Origin: an uncultured Sphingomonas sp. | Lineage (GTDB): Bacteria; Pseudomonadota; Alphaproteobacteria; Sphingomonadales; Sphingomonadaceae | Length of the DNA stretch: 61,275 nt | Direction: 5' to 3' | NCBI RefSeq assembly: GCF_937871615.1 | Contig: NZ_CALMPA010000016.1 | Location: 1 to 61,275 of the forward strand | In this document: in pieces, positions 20,528 through 29,771 of the stretch | Layout: each line of letters starts with the position of its first letter | Numbering within the stretch: position 1 is the first letter of the stretch | Notes under the pieces: generated by a model | Seen by the model: only the letters and a program-made list of their open reading frames with translations | Database searches by the model: none | What the model was told of the DNA's origin: nothing | Program-made: the position numbers and the translations under genes

Positions 20528-21946
20528 CGGGGCGGCGTGGCCGGTTCGGGGCGGATCGTTTGCGGTCGCGAAATATTGCCGATGCTGAAGGCCGCGTCCG
20601 GGGGCGGTTTTTCGCCGCAACAGCATCCATGGCACGTTTTCGGGATCGAATTGCGAACGCTGCGCGCCATCGAAATAGGGCGGCATGTGATCGCCCACGA
20701 GCAGGATATCGGCATCGGGGAAATCGGGCTTCGTCATCTGCTCGGCCAACCGCTCCTCGATCTCTAGCCACAGGGCGAACTGGCGGCAGAGCATCGGGAA
20801 CCGCCGCACCTCATCCGGCAGGTCCGCGCGGCAGGTGCCGGTGTTGAGCGCCTCCGAGATCGGAACGGGAAGATGCGAATTGACCGTCAGCCAATAGATG
20901 AACTGCGGGCGTGGATCGGCTTTCAACTCGCGATAGATGATCCCCGGAACGTCGCGATCGCAGGCGCCGGGAAACACCCCCGGACAGGAGGCGGCGCCCC
21001 GGCGGATCAGATCGTCGCGGAACAGCCGCCGTTCAAACCCCATATTGGGATACCATCGCGCCCGATCGAAAAAGGCGCCGTCGAAACTGTGGAGCGCAAG
21101 CGTGGCATATCCCGCCTTGCGGAGCCGCGCGGGAAGGCAGCCCTTGTCCCGCTTTTCCATCACCTCGGCGTAATTTCCCCAGCGACCGCACAACGCCCTC
21201 ATTTCGGCGCTGGTGGTGGAGCCGAAATATGGCGCGGTGCCCTGCGTGAAATCGTAGCGCGCCGCGATATCGGCGCGCTTCCAGCGTTCGATCAGCCGCG
21301 CGGCTGTCGCGGGATCGTGCGGCTGACCGAGCGACTCCACGATGACGAGGATCAGATCGCGGCGCCCATCGGGTTGCGATGCGAAGCCGCTGCGCCGCAC
21401 GCCCGAATCGAACGGCGCGCCATCGGCGGTGGCGCGTTGATAGGCGCCGCTGGTGCTCAACGACAGCAAGGCATCGAGCCCGGCAAGGCAGGCCGTGATC
21501 GCGATCGCGGCGATGATCGCCCAATTGCCCCGGAAATCCGTGCGCATCCTGAGAAGCCGGGCGCCGGCAAGCAGCGTCACGATCAACGCGACCGCGCCCC
21601 AATAATATTCGATCGAGCTTTCCGGACGCATCTCGATCAGGAAGCTGAGCGATTCGATCAGCGAGCTGACGCGGAAATTGAACAGCGCGGCGACGAAGGA
21701 GAGCGCCGAATAGATCATCAATAACACGAATGCGGCCAGCCTGATCGGATAGCGCGCGTTGCGCACGATCAGGCCGATCGCGCCGCCGGTGATGATTTCG
21801 GAATAGCGCGGCGGCGCGCCGATGATCCACAGCCACATGAATGCGGCGTTGGGCAGCAATATCCAGCAGATCGACCATGTGAACAGTCGATTGAGATTAT
21901 CGCGCGCGCCACTTGTGACCGAACGGCGATTGACGATCGCAATCAT
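20480..21946 (-). CDS. Membrane-bound alkaline-phosphatase-superfamily phosphotransferase (EptA/LtaS-like)
   Basis: 488 residues with about five N-terminal membrane helices (1-165) and a soluble sulfatase-fold domain. Metal and nucleophile motifs are visible: VIVESLGQP (Glu), GSTTSAEMRALCG (candidate Thr nucleophile) and LLVGDHMPP (Asp-His). The domain order matches phosphoethanolamine and lipoteichoic-acid-type transferases that modify envelope glycolipids on the periplasmic side. The exact substrate is unknown. The ATG at 21946 follows GGGGGA; a TTG 15 bases upstream is less likely. Base composition looks somewhat less GC-rich than the neighbours. It runs 48 bp into the convergent gene at its 3' end. 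Confidence 0.78.
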   Translation of the reverse strand: MIAIVNRRSVTSGARDNLNRLFTWSICWILLPNAAFMWLWIIGAPPRYSEIITGGAIGLIVRNARYPIRLAAFVLLMIYSALSFVAALFNFRVSSLIESLSFLIEMRPESSIEYYWGAVALIVTLLAGARLLRMRTDFRGNWAIIAAIAITACLAGLDALLSLSTSGAYQRATADGAPFDSGVRRSGFASQPDGRRDLILVIVESLGQPHDPATAARLIERWKRADIAARYDFTQGTAPYFGSTTSAEMRALCGRWGNYAEVMEKRDKGCLPARLRKAGYATLALHSFDGAFFDRARWYPNMGFERRLFRDDLIRRGAASCPGVFPGACDRDVPGIIYRELKADPRPQFIYWLTVNSHLPVPISEALNTGTCRADLPDEVRRFPMLCRQFALWLEIEERLAEQMTKPDFPDADILLVGDHMPPYFDGAQRSQFDPENVPWMLLRRKTAPGRGLQHRQYFATANDPPRTGHAAPLSPARIAKPVAQRFP

Positions 21947-22053
21947 ATCGCCGTCCCCCAATTGATATGCCCGGTTATCTCCGGATGGGGGAAATCATAC
22001 TGAAAATTCTATGAAGAAACGGTCAATCGTGCCCTGACCAGCCGGCGCGCGCG

Positions 22054-23079
22054 TCAGCGCCAGACGCGATCGAAACGGGTGCCGAGGCCGGTCAGCAGCT
22101 CATATTGCGACATGCCGCTCGCCGCCGCCGCTTGCGGCAGCGCGTAATCGAGCGCGAGCCAGTCGCCCTCCGCCACCGCGCATCCGCCGCAATCCACCGC
22201 GATCAGATCCATCGAGACGCGCCCCAGCAGCGGGAGCCGCGCATCACCCAGCAGCGCATGGCCCGTGCCGGAGAAGCCGCGCCAATAGCCATCGGCATAG
22301 CCAAGGTTGAGGATCGCCACCTCTGTATCGGCGGGGGCGACCCAGGTGGCGTTATACCCAACCGTTTCGCCCGCGCGGACGCGGCGGCGCTGGAGCACCT
22401 GCGCCTCGGGCCGCGCGACCTGGCGGATCGCTGTCAGTTCGGCGCGGGGCACGCCGCCGTAAAGCGCGATGCCGGGCCGGACGAGATCGAGGTGATAGCT
22501 CGTGCCCAGCGCGATGCCGGCGGAATTGGCGATGCTCATCCGCCGCGCCCGCGTTGTTCCGGCGAGTGCCGCGAAGCGGGCGCGCTGCGTTTCGTTGAGC
22601 GCCACATCCTCGTCGGCGCTGGCGAGATGCGTCATCAGCGTGTCGATCCTGAGGCCGTCGAGCAGCCCGCCCGCGATGTCCTCCGCCGATACGCCGAGGC
22701 GGTTCATGCCGGTATCGACCATCACGTCACAATCGCCGCCGCCCGCCTCCTTCCACCGCGCCACCTGCGTGGGGGTGTTGAGCACGGGCCGCGCGTTGCG
22801 CAGCCGCGCCAGCGCCATATCCTCCGCGCGAACGCCGTGGAGCACCGAAAGGCTCGCCCCGGTATCGACCAGCGCGCGCGCCTCCGCCCAGGTGGCGACG
22901 AAGAAATCGCGGCACCCCGCGTCCGCCAGCCGGCGCACCACCGCGCTCGCGCCAAGGCCATAGCCATCCGCCTTCACCGCCGCGCCGCACGCCGCGGCAC
23001 CACTCATCGCATCGAGCAGGCGCCAGTTGTGGACGAGCGCCGACGTATCGAGCGAAAGGCGGCAGGGGGAACGGTTCAT
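22054..23079 (-). CDS. alr: Alanine racemase (PLP-dependent)
   Basis: Makes D-alanine for peptidoglycan. 341 residues with the PLP-lysine motif AVKADGYGLG (Lys36), the second catalytic tyrosine in TVGYNATW (Tyr242), and the LVRPGIALYGG and RVSMDLIAVD blocks of fold-type III racemases. Slightly short for the family (350-370) but complete in motifs. Located between the membrane transferase and the MHS transporter, all leftward; the gap to the transporter is 43 bp, so co-transcription is possible. Confidence 0.95.
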   Translation of the reverse strand: MNRSPCRLSLDTSALVHNWRLLDAMSGAAACGAAVKADGYGLGASAVVRRLADAGCRDFFVATWAEARALVDTGASLSVLHGVRAEDMALARLRNARPVLNTPTQVARWKEAGGGDCDVMVDTGMNRLGVSAEDIAGGLLDGLRIDTLMTHLASADEDVALNETQRARFAALAGTTRARRMSIANSAGIALGTSYHLDLVRPGIALYGGVPRAELTAIRQVARPEAQVLQRRRVRAGETVGYNATWVAPADTEVAILNLGYADGYWRGFSGTGHALLGDARLPLLGRVSMDLIAVDCGGCAVAEGDWLALDYALPQAAAASGMSQYELLTGLGTRFDRVWR

Positions 23080-23122
23080 CGCCCCCGGTTAGCGGGCGGT
23101 GCGGCACGCGTCGATGGCGGGG

Positions 23123-24724
23123 TTACGCCACGATGCGCCCGTGGCGATCCTCCTTCAGCCACAGCACGGTGACGATCAGCGCGAGCAGGGTGATGCCCCA
23201 GGTGTACCACAGGCCAGCGAACGGATCGCCGGTGCGCGCGACGATATACTGGCTGATGAACGGCAGGAATCCGCCGAAATAGCCGGTGCCGAGGTGATAG
23301 GGCATCGACAGCGAGCTATAGCGGATCGCCGGCGGGAACATTTCCGACAAGAGCGCGGCGACCGGCCCGTAGGTGAGCCCGGAAAGCGCGGTGACGGCGA
23401 GGATCGCGATCAGGATCAGCGCGATATTGCCCGCCCCCGGCTTCACCCGGCTGAGATCGTAGCCCGCATTCGCCAGCGCCTTGTCCAGCGCGGCGGGCGC
23501 ATGATCCGCGATCGGCACGCCGCCGATGGATACGCTCGTCACCGGGGTGACCTCCTTGGTGTAGGACACCCCTTTCTTGGAGAAATAATCGAGCAGCCGG
23601 GCGCATTCGTCGGTCTGCTTGGCGGCGAACGGGGAATAAGCGCAATGCGGGCCGGAAACCACCACCGGCGCGCGCTCCGCCGCGCGCGCCAGGCCGGGGT
23701 TCGCCGCCGCGCCCATCACGTGGAAGATCGGGAACAGCAGGATCAGCGTCATGATATAGCCGATCACGATCGGTTTCTTGCGCCCGACCAGATCGGAAAG
23801 CCAGCCGAACAGCACGAACCACGCCACCCCCATCAGCGCCCCCGCCCCGGTGATGAGCTGCGCGGTGGTTTCCTCCAGCCGCATCGTCGTCTGGAGAAAC
23901 GAAAGGACCGAAAACATCGCGGTGTACCAGATCACCGCCAGCCCGGCGGCGATGCCGAACAGCGCGACCGCCATCCGCTTCAGGTTGCCGGGATAGGTGA
24001 AGCTTTCGCGCAGCGGATTGTGCGCGACCTCGCCCGCCGCGCGCATCGCCTTGAACACCGGGCTTTCGGACAATTTGAGCCGCATCCACAGCGACACCGC
24101 GAGCAGCGCGATCGAGAAGATGAACGGCGCGCGCCAGCCCCAGCTATCCCATGCCGGCCCGGCCAGCACCGTCTTGAACGACAGGATCACCGCGAGGCTC
24201 AGGATGAACCCGCCGACCACGCCGGCCTGGATGAAGCTGGTGTAGAAGCCCGAACGCCCGCGCGGCGAATGTTCGGCGACATAGATCGCCGCGCCGCCAT
24301 ATTCGCCGCCCAGCGCCAGCCCCTGCGCGATCCTGAGCAGCAGGACGAGGATCGGCGCGGCCATGCCGATCGCGTCATAGGATGGAATGAGCCCCACCCC
24401 GGCGGTGGCGATGCCCATCAGCGTGATGGTGACGAGAAAGGTATATTTGCGCCCCAGTCGATCGCCCAGATAGCCGAACAATACCGCGCCGATCGGGCGG
24501 AAACCGAAGCCCACCGCAAAGCCCGCCCAGGCGAGCAGGGTCTGCAATGTCTCGTTGCCGGCGGGAAAGAAGGTGCGTCCGATGATCCCCGATGCGGCGA
24601 GCGTGCCGTAGATGAAGAAATCATACCATTCGAAAACGGTGCCGAGCGCCGAGGCTGAAATGACCAGCCTGATCTCCGCCTTGGACGGCTCCACATCGTG
24701 ATCCCGCGCAACGACCGTCGCCAT
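23123..24724 (-). CDS. MFS transporter, metabolite:H+ symporter (MHS) type, with periplasmic insertion
   Basis: 533-residue 12-helix transporter. N-terminal ALGTVFEWYDFFIYG, the loop 2-3 motif GYLGDRLGRKYT and the loop 8-9 motif GWLSDLVGRKKP mark the MHS (ProP/KgtP/ShiA) family, H+-coupled uptake of organic acids or osmolytes. Between predicted helices 9 and 10 there is an approximately 90-residue hydrophilic insertion (342-432) with two cysteines (361, 374), facing the periplasm. Typical members are 430-470 residues. Last gene of the leftward valine cluster, 141 bp after the GreA/B-like gene; branched-chain acid transport is an inference. GGGGAGA precedes the ATG. Confidence 0.9.
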   Translation of the reverse strand: MATVVARDHDVEPSKAEIRLVISASALGTVFEWYDFFIYGTLAASGIIGRTFFPAGNETLQTLLAWAGFAVGFGFRPIGAVLFGYLGDRLGRKYTFLVTITLMGIATAGVGLIPSYDAIGMAAPILVLLLRIAQGLALGGEYGGAAIYVAEHSPRGRSGFYTSFIQAGVVGGFILSLAVILSFKTVLAGPAWDSWGWRAPFIFSIALLAVSLWMRLKLSESPVFKAMRAAGEVAHNPLRESFTYPGNLKRMAVALFGIAAGLAVIWYTAMFSVLSFLQTTMRLEETTAQLITGAGALMGVAWFVLFGWLSDLVGRKKPIVIGYIMTLILLFPIFHVMGAAANPGLARAAERAPVVVSGPHCAYSPFAAKQTDECARLLDYFSKKGVSYTKEVTPVTSVSIGGVPIADHAPAALDKALANAGYDLSRVKPGAGNIALILIAILAVTALSGLTYGPVAALLSEMFPPAIRYSSLSMPYHLGTGYFGGFLPFISQYIVARTGDPFAGLWYTWGITLLALIVTVLWLKEDRHGRIVA

Positions 24725-24865
24725 TCTGCCCCATCTCCCCCGTTCGGATCGGTCTTTGCCGTCCGCGCGCTAGCTGTAACGTGCCATCGGCGGGCGGCAA
24801 GAGGTTTGGGCTCAAACTCGTTCAGGACCGCGTCGTGAACGGATTGACCCTATGGCACGGCGCGG

Positions 24866-25333
24866 TCAGGCGGTGAACGCGGCTTGCACCGCCAGCACGG
24901 CGATCGCATCCTCGCGCCCGGCGAAGGGGAGGCGATCGCCTTCGCCCGCCCCGATCAGCGCGCGCGCCAGCGGGGCGGAGAAAGCGAGCTTGCCCGCCGC
25001 CGGATCGGCTTCGTCATCGCCGACGATCTCGATCGTCCGCTCCGCGCCGTTGAGCGTGAAGCGCACCCGGCTGCCGAACGCGATCTCGTCGGCGGGCGGC
25101 GGTGGCGCGAGGATCGCGGTGATCCGGCGCGTCTGCCAATAGCGCAGCTCGCGCGCGATTTCCTCGCCGCGCGGCTCGCCGGCATCGCGCTGTTCCGCCT
25201 CAAGTGCGGCGATCCGCTCGTCGATCAGCGCGCGCCCGCGCGGGGTGACGAGGTTCGGCCCCGCGGGGAGCGGCAGTTCGAAGCGCGGCTCCTTGTGCTC
25301 CTCGTCGCTTTCGCGGCGGAAGGCGACGCTCAT
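24866..25333 (-). CDS. GreA/GreB-family transcription elongation factor-like protein
   Basis: 155 residues. The N-terminal half is helical and charged (GRALIDERIAALEAEQRD and ELRYWQTRRITA), matching the Gre coiled coil that enters the RNA polymerase secondary channel. The C-terminal half (IAFGSRVRFTLNGAERTIEI then VGDDEADPAAGKLAFSAPLA) matches the FKBP-like GreA/B domain. Family members relieve paused complexes by stimulating transcript cleavage, which needs acidic residues at the coiled-coil tip. The start overlaps the mmsB stop by 4 bp (ATGA), so it is translationally coupled to a catabolic gene. Confidence 0.85.
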   Translation of the reverse strand: MSVAFRRESDEEHKEPRFELPLPAGPNLVTPRGRALIDERIAALEAEQRDAGEPRGEEIARELRYWQTRRITAILAPPPPADEIAFGSRVRFTLNGAERTIEIVGDDEADPAAGKLAFSAPLARALIGAGEGDRLPFAGREDAIAVLAVQAAFTA

Positions 25334-26214
25334 GGCTTGTCGCGCAGCATGTTGATGATGCCGGAGAAATCGCGCGCGCCGTTGCCCGCGCCGGCATAGG
25401 CTTCATAGAGTTCGCGCGCGCGCGCGCCCATCGGCACCTCGGCGTCGACGCTCTCGGCGGCTTCCATCGCCAGCCGCAGATCCTTGAGCATCAGCGCGGC
25501 GGCGAACCCGCCTTGATAATCGCGATCGGCGGGGGTTTCCGGGCCGACGCCAGGGACGGGGCAATAGCTCGTCATCGACCAGCTCTGCCCCGATGAAACG
25601 CTGGCGATATCGTAGAACGCCTGCGCATCCAGCCCGAGCTTGTGCGCGAGCACGAACGCCTCGCACGTCGCGATCATTTCCGCGCCGAGGATCATGTTGT
25701 TGCAGATCTTCGCCGCCTGCCCCGCGCCATTGACGCCGGCGTGGATCACCGCCTTGCCCATATCCGCGAGGAAAGCGCGCGCGCGCTCGAACGCCTCGTT
25801 CGAACCGCCGACCATGAAGGTGAGCGTGCCGGCGCTGGCCGCCGCGATCCCGCCCGAAACCGGCGCGTCGACCGCGACCAGCCCCTTGGCCGTCGCCTGT
25901 TCGGCGACGCGCTTGGCGGTGGCAACGTCGATCGTCGAGCAATCTATCAGGATCGCCGACGGCAGCGCGACATCGAGCACGCTCTCACGGTAAACCTGTT
26001 CGACATGCGCGCCCGCCGGCAGCATCGTTATCACCGCCTCCGCGCCATCGGCTGCCTCGCGCGCCGATGCGACCGGCAGGCAGCCGGCGGCCCTGGCCTT
26101 GTCGAGCGCATCCGCCGACAGATCGAAGGCGCGTACATCATGGCCCTTCTTCGCCAGATTGGCGGCCATGCCGCCGCCCATATTGCCCAGCCCGATGAAA
26201 CCGACGCGCGCCAT
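25330..26214 (-). CDS. mmsB: 3-hydroxyisobutyrate dehydrogenase
   Basis: Oxidises 3-hydroxyisobutyrate to methylmalonate semialdehyde with NAD+ in valine breakdown. 294 residues with the dinucleotide motif GFIGLGNMGGGMA (5-17), the substrate motif DAPVSGGIAAASAGTLTFMV, and the catalytic lysine in GQAAKICNNM. ATG 26214 sits 8 nt from GGAGAGG; a GTG two codons upstream is the alternative. It follows the enoyl-CoA hydratase by 43 bp and overlaps the Gre-like gene at its end. Confidence 0.95.
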   Translation of the reverse strand: MARVGFIGLGNMGGGMAANLAKKGHDVRAFDLSADALDKARAAGCLPVASAREAADGAEAVITMLPAGAHVEQVYRESVLDVALPSAILIDCSTIDVATAKRVAEQATAKGLVAVDAPVSGGIAAASAGTLTFMVGGSNEAFERARAFLADMGKAVIHAGVNGAGQAAKICNNMILGAEMIATCEAFVLAHKLGLDAQAFYDIASVSSGQSWSMTSYCPVPGVGPETPADRDYQGGFAAALMLKDLRLAMEAAESVDAEVPMGARARELYEAYAGAGNGARDFSGIINMLRDKP

Positions 26215-26257
26215 TTTCACATCCTCTCCAAATCGTAACGCCCGAACCCGTATGGGG

Positions 26258-27040
26258 TTACCGGCCCTTCCACACGCCCGCGCGCTTTTCGATGAACGCG
26301 GCCATGCCCTCCGCCTTGTCCTCGGTGGCGGTGAGGATCTGGAACAGGCGACGTTCGGTCAGGATGCCCTGCGCGAGATTGGTTTCGAACGCGGTGTTGA
26401 CCATTTCCTTGTTCACCATCGCCGCCATCGGCGGCATCGCGGCGATCGTCGTGGCCGTCTTGAGCGCTTCCTCAAGCAGATCGGCGAGCGGCACGACGCG
26501 CGCGACGAGCCCCGAACGCTCCGCCTCGGCTGCATCCATCATCCGCCCGGTGAGGCACATTTCCATCGCCTTGGCCTTGCCGATCGCGCGGGTCAGCCGC
26601 TGCGATCCGCCCATGCCGGGGGCGACACCGAGCTTGATCTCGGGCTGGCCGAACTTCGCGGTATCGGCGGCGATGATGAAATCGGCCATCATCGCCAGTT
26701 CGCAGCCGCCGCCAAGCGCGAAGCCGTTGACCGCCGCGATCCACGGCTTGCGCGTCGCGACCACCCCGGTCTGCCAACCGGCGAAAAAATCCTGCAGGAA
26801 GAAATCCGCCGCCGCCATATCGGCCATCTGCTTGATGTCCGCGCCCGCCGCGAACGCCTTCTCGCCCGCGCCGGTCAGCACGAGGCAGCGTTGCGCATCG
26901 TTCCTGTCATATGCGCCGAACGCGGCGGCGAGATCGGCCAGCACATCCGAATTGAGCGCGTTCAGTGCCTGCGGACGATTGAGGGTGACGAGCGTGACCG
27001 CGCCGCGCTGCTCGACAAGGATATTGGCGTAATCAGACAT
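26258..27040 (-). CDS. Enoyl-CoA hydratase (valine pathway)
   Basis: 260-residue crotonase, probably hydrating methacrylyl-CoA to 3-hydroxyisobutyryl-CoA here. Both catalytic glutamates are present (Glu114 in [11 protein letters not shown] and Glu134 in FGQPEIKLG), as is the oxyanion-hole motif [14 protein letters not shown] 27040 is preceded by GGAG; the frame runs open to 27061. Placed between the 3-hydroxyisobutyryl-CoA hydrolase and mmsB, which fits the order of reactions. Confidence 0.94.
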   Translation of the reverse strand: MSDYANILVEQRGAVTLVTLNRPQALNALNSDVLADLAAAFGAYDRNDAQRCLVLTGAGEKAFAAGADIKQMADMAAADFFLQDFFAGWQTGVVATRKPWIAAVNGFALGGGCELAMMADFIIAADTAKFGQPEIKLGVAPGMGGSQRLTRAIGKAKAMEMCLTGRMMDAAEAERSGLVARVVPLADLLEEALKTATTIAAMPPMAAMVNKEMVNTAFETNLAQGILTERRLFQILTATEDKAEGMAAFIEKRAGVWKGR

Positions 27041-27093
27041 GGTAATTCTCCAAACCGGCAACCCGAAAAATCGGGGACGGCGCTATGGCAGGA

Positions 27094-28128
27094 TCAGGCC
27101 GGGGTCCAGCTTTCCGCATCGGGGAGCGGGGCGAAGATCTGGTCGATCACATGATCGCTCACGCCTTCGGGTGTCGGCGGATTCCATCGCGGCGCATTGT
27201 CCTTGTCGACGATCACCGCGCGGACGCCCTCCAGGAAATCGTGGCGCTGCACGACGCGGCTGCCGACCGCATATTCCTGCCGCATCTCATCCTCGAACGT
27301 CGCCATCGCCTTGCCGTCGAGCAGCAGCTTCAACGACACCTTCATCGTCTGCGGCGATTTGGTCCTGAGGATCGCGAGGGTCTCGCGCGCGAAATCGCCG
27401 TCATCACCGGCGAGCGCGGCGAAAATATCCTCCAGCCGGTCGGATGCGAACAGCCGGTCGATCTCCGCGCGCCGCGCAAGGATCGGCGCTTCGGGCGCGG
27501 GGACGGCGAGCGCGTCGAGCACCGCCTTCGGCCCCTCGGCGATCCGCGCCTTGGCTTCCGCCAGCCGACCGGCGGGGAGATAATGCGTGGCGAGCCCGAG
27601 CGCGAGGCATTCGGCGCCGCCCAGCCGGTGCCCGGTCAGCGCGAGATATTGCCCGATCCGCCCCGGCAACCGCGAGAGATACCAGCCGCCGCCGACATCG
27701 GGGAACAGCCCGATCCCCGTTTCGGGCATCGCCAGCCGCGTGTTCTCGGTCGCGACGCGATAGCGGCACGGCTGCGAGATGCCGACACCGCCGCCCATGG
27801 TGATCCCGTCCATGAACGCCACGATATCCTTGGCGTAGGTGAACAGCCGGTGGTTCATGCGATATTCGGTGTGGAAGAACGCCCGCGCCTCGGCACCGTC
27901 CTTCGCGCCGCTTTCGGCGAGCATACGTATATCGCCGCCTGCGCAGAAGCCGCGGCCTTCGGCATGGTCGATCGTGACGACATGCACCGCATCTTCGCCC
28001 CGCCACGCCTCCAGCGCCTCCAGCACGCCCGCGCACATCGCGGTGTTGAGCGCGTGGATCGCCTTGGGGCGATTGAGCCGGATGCGTCCGACGGCGCCGT
28101 CGGTCTCGACAATCAGGTCTTCGGTCAT
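27094..28128 (-). CDS. 3-hydroxyisobutyryl-CoA hydrolase
   Basis: Crotonase-fold thioesterase releasing free 3-hydroxyisobutyrate from its CoA ester. 344 residues with GRGFCAGGDIRML, MDGITMGGGVGISQPCRYRV (the double-Gly oxyanion motif) and MPETGIGLFPDVGGGWYLSR, the diagnostic HIBCH pattern that distinguishes it from hydratases (about 260 residues). Start ATG 28128 overlaps the stop of the acyl-CoA dehydrogenase by 4 bp, so the two are translationally coupled. Confidence 0.95.
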   Translation of the reverse strand: MTEDLIVETDGAVGRIRLNRPKAIHALNTAMCAGVLEALEAWRGEDAVHVVTIDHAEGRGFCAGGDIRMLAESGAKDGAEARAFFHTEYRMNHRLFTYAKDIVAFMDGITMGGGVGISQPCRYRVATENTRLAMPETGIGLFPDVGGGWYLSRLPGRIGQYLALTGHRLGGAECLALGLATHYLPAGRLAEAKARIAEGPKAVLDALAVPAPEAPILARRAEIDRLFASDRLEDIFAALAGDDGDFARETLAILRTKSPQTMKVSLKLLLDGKAMATFEDEMRQEYAVGSRVVQRHDFLEGVRAVIVDKDNAPRWNPPTPEGVSDHVIDQIFAPLPDAESWTPA

Positions 28129-29270
28129 TGCCGCGTCAGCTCCCGCCCGACGATCATGCGCATCACCTGATTGGTCCCCTCCAGGATCGAATGGACGCGC
28201 AGGTCGCGCCAGAAACGCTCGATCGGATAATCCATCAGATAACCATAGCCGCCGTGAAGCTGGAGCGCGCGATCGACCACGCTCGATCCGGTATCGGTGG
28301 CGAGCCGTTTCGCCATCGCGGCGAAACGCGTCTTGTCCGGCGCGTTGGCGGTCACCTTGGCGGCGGCGACATAGAGCAGGTAGCGCGCGGCCTGAAGCTC
28401 GGTATCCATATCGGCGAGCGTGAATTGCGTGTTCTGGAAATCGGCGATGGCCTTGCCGAACTGCTGGCGATCCTTCGTATAGGCGATCGCCTCGTCGAGG
28501 CAGCGTTGCGCGCCGCCGAGCGAGCAGGCGCCGATATTGAGCCGCCCGCCATCGAGCCCCATCATCGCGAAGCGGAACCCGTCCCCTTCCGCGCCGACAC
28601 GGTTGACGACCGGCACCTTCACATTGTCGAACAGCACCTGCCGCGTCGGCTGCGCGTGCCAGCCGAGCTTGCGTTCGTTGGCGCCGAACGACACGCCGGG
28701 CATGTCCTTGTCGATGACGAGGCAGGAGATGCCCTTGGCCCCTTCCGCCCCGGTGCGGACCATGGTGACATACACTTCATTCTCGCCCGCGCCGGAGATG
28801 AACTGTTTCGATCCGTTGACGATATAATGATCGCCCTCCAATCGCGCGCTCGTCTTGAGCGCGGCGGCGTCGGAGCCGGAGCCGGGCTCGGTCAGGCAAT
28901 AGCTCGCCATGCGTTCCATCGTGACGAGATCGGGAAGGTAACGGCTTTTGAGGTCCGCGCTGCCGAAGCGGTCGATCATCCACGATGCCATATTGTGGAT
29001 CGAGACGAACGCGGAGGTGGCGGGGCAGCCATAGGCCATCGCCTCCATGATGAGCGCCGCTTCCAGCCGGCCAAGGTTGATCCCGCCCGATTCCTCGCTG
29101 ACGTAGATCGCCGCGAAGCCGAGATCGGCCGCCGCCTTGATAACGTCGCGCGGGAAATGATGCGTCTCGTCCCATTCCGCGGCGAAGGGCGTGATGCGAT
29201 CGGCGGTGAAGCGCCGGGCCAGCTCCTGAATCTCGCGCTGGTCGTCGGTAAGGTCGAACTGGTTGGTCAT
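28125..29270 (-). CDS. Acyl-CoA dehydrogenase, probable isobutyryl-CoA dehydrogenase
   Basis: FAD flavoenzyme forming methacrylyl-CoA from isobutyryl-CoA, passing electrons to ETF. 381 residues. Family signatures YCLTEPGSGSDAAALKTSA (FAD/substrate binding), LQLHGGYGYLMDYPIERFWR, and the catalytic base glutamate in SILEGTNQVM near the C-terminus are all present. ATG 29270 has GAGAGGA upstream; seven extra codons up to 29291 are unlikely. Substrate specificity is inferred from the surrounding valine genes. Confidence 0.93.
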   Translation of the reverse strand: MTNQFDLTDDQREIQELARRFTADRITPFAAEWDETHHFPRDVIKAAADLGFAAIYVSEESGGINLGRLEAALIMEAMAYGCPATSAFVSIHNMASWMIDRFGSADLKSRYLPDLVTMERMASYCLTEPGSGSDAAALKTSARLEGDHYIVNGSKQFISGAGENEVYVTMVRTGAEGAKGISCLVIDKDMPGVSFGANERKLGWHAQPTRQVLFDNVKVPVVNRVGAEGDGFRFAMMGLDGGRLNIGACSLGGAQRCLDEAIAYTKDRQQFGKAIADFQNTQFTLADMDTELQAARYLLYVAAAKVTANAPDKTRFAAMAKRLATDTGSSVVDRALQLHGGYGYLMDYPIERFWRDLRVHSILEGTNQVMRMIVGRELTRQ

Positions 29271-29278
29271 AATTCCTC

Positions 29279-29737
29279 TCAGGCTCCGCACCGCATGTAG
29301 CGCAGCGTCTGGCCGTCGGCGATGCGGGTGAGCGCATTGCCGTTATCCTCAAGCGTCAGCGGGGTTTCCTGTTCCCACGTCTGCCCCTCGCCGGAGAAGG
29401 CGAGCGTCGCCTTGATCTCGGTGGGGGAAATGGTGGCGAGCTGCGTCACCGTGGCGCGCGATTCGTAGAAGGTCAGCCGATCCGGCTCGACCAGCATCAG
29501 GCCCTTGGCGTCGCCCTGGGTCGAGGTGCAATCGGCCGGCACCAGCCCCCAGCGGCCCTGAAAGGCCGCGGGGATGCGCCCGCCGACGACCGGCGTGCCC
29601 GGCGTCGGCGAGGCGGCTGGGTCGAGGGCGTTCACCGTGTTGAACAAGGCGCCCTCGTCATAGGACGCCTCGTTCTTCTGTTCCGGGGCGCAGGCCGTGA
29701 GCGCGGCGAGCGCCGCCAGTGCCAGCGTGCGTTTCAT
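29279..29737 (-). CDS. Small lipoprotein of unknown function
   Basis: 152 residues. The signal peptide ends in a lipobox (LAALTAC, lipidated Cys16), so the product should be a membrane-anchored lipoprotein. The mature part contains RIPAAFQGRWGLVPADCTS and ESRATVTQLATISPTEIKA, resembling small beta-sheet domains that recognise or inhibit partners, but no catalytic motif is seen. GGGGAGG precedes ATG 29737. It sits 34 bp after mmsA and 8 bp before the acyl-CoA dehydrogenase gene, inside the valine operon. Function not recognised. Confidence 0.8.
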   Translation of the reverse strand: MKRTLALAALAALTACAPEQKNEASYDEGALFNTVNALDPAASPTPGTPVVGGRIPAAFQGRWGLVPADCTSTQGDAKGLMLVEPDRLTFYESRATVTQLATISPTEIKATLAFSGEGQTWEQETPLTLEDNGNALTRIADGQTLRYMRCGA

Positions 29738-29771
29738 TCCTGCCCTCCCCCGGTTGCGACAAGCGTTCCTA

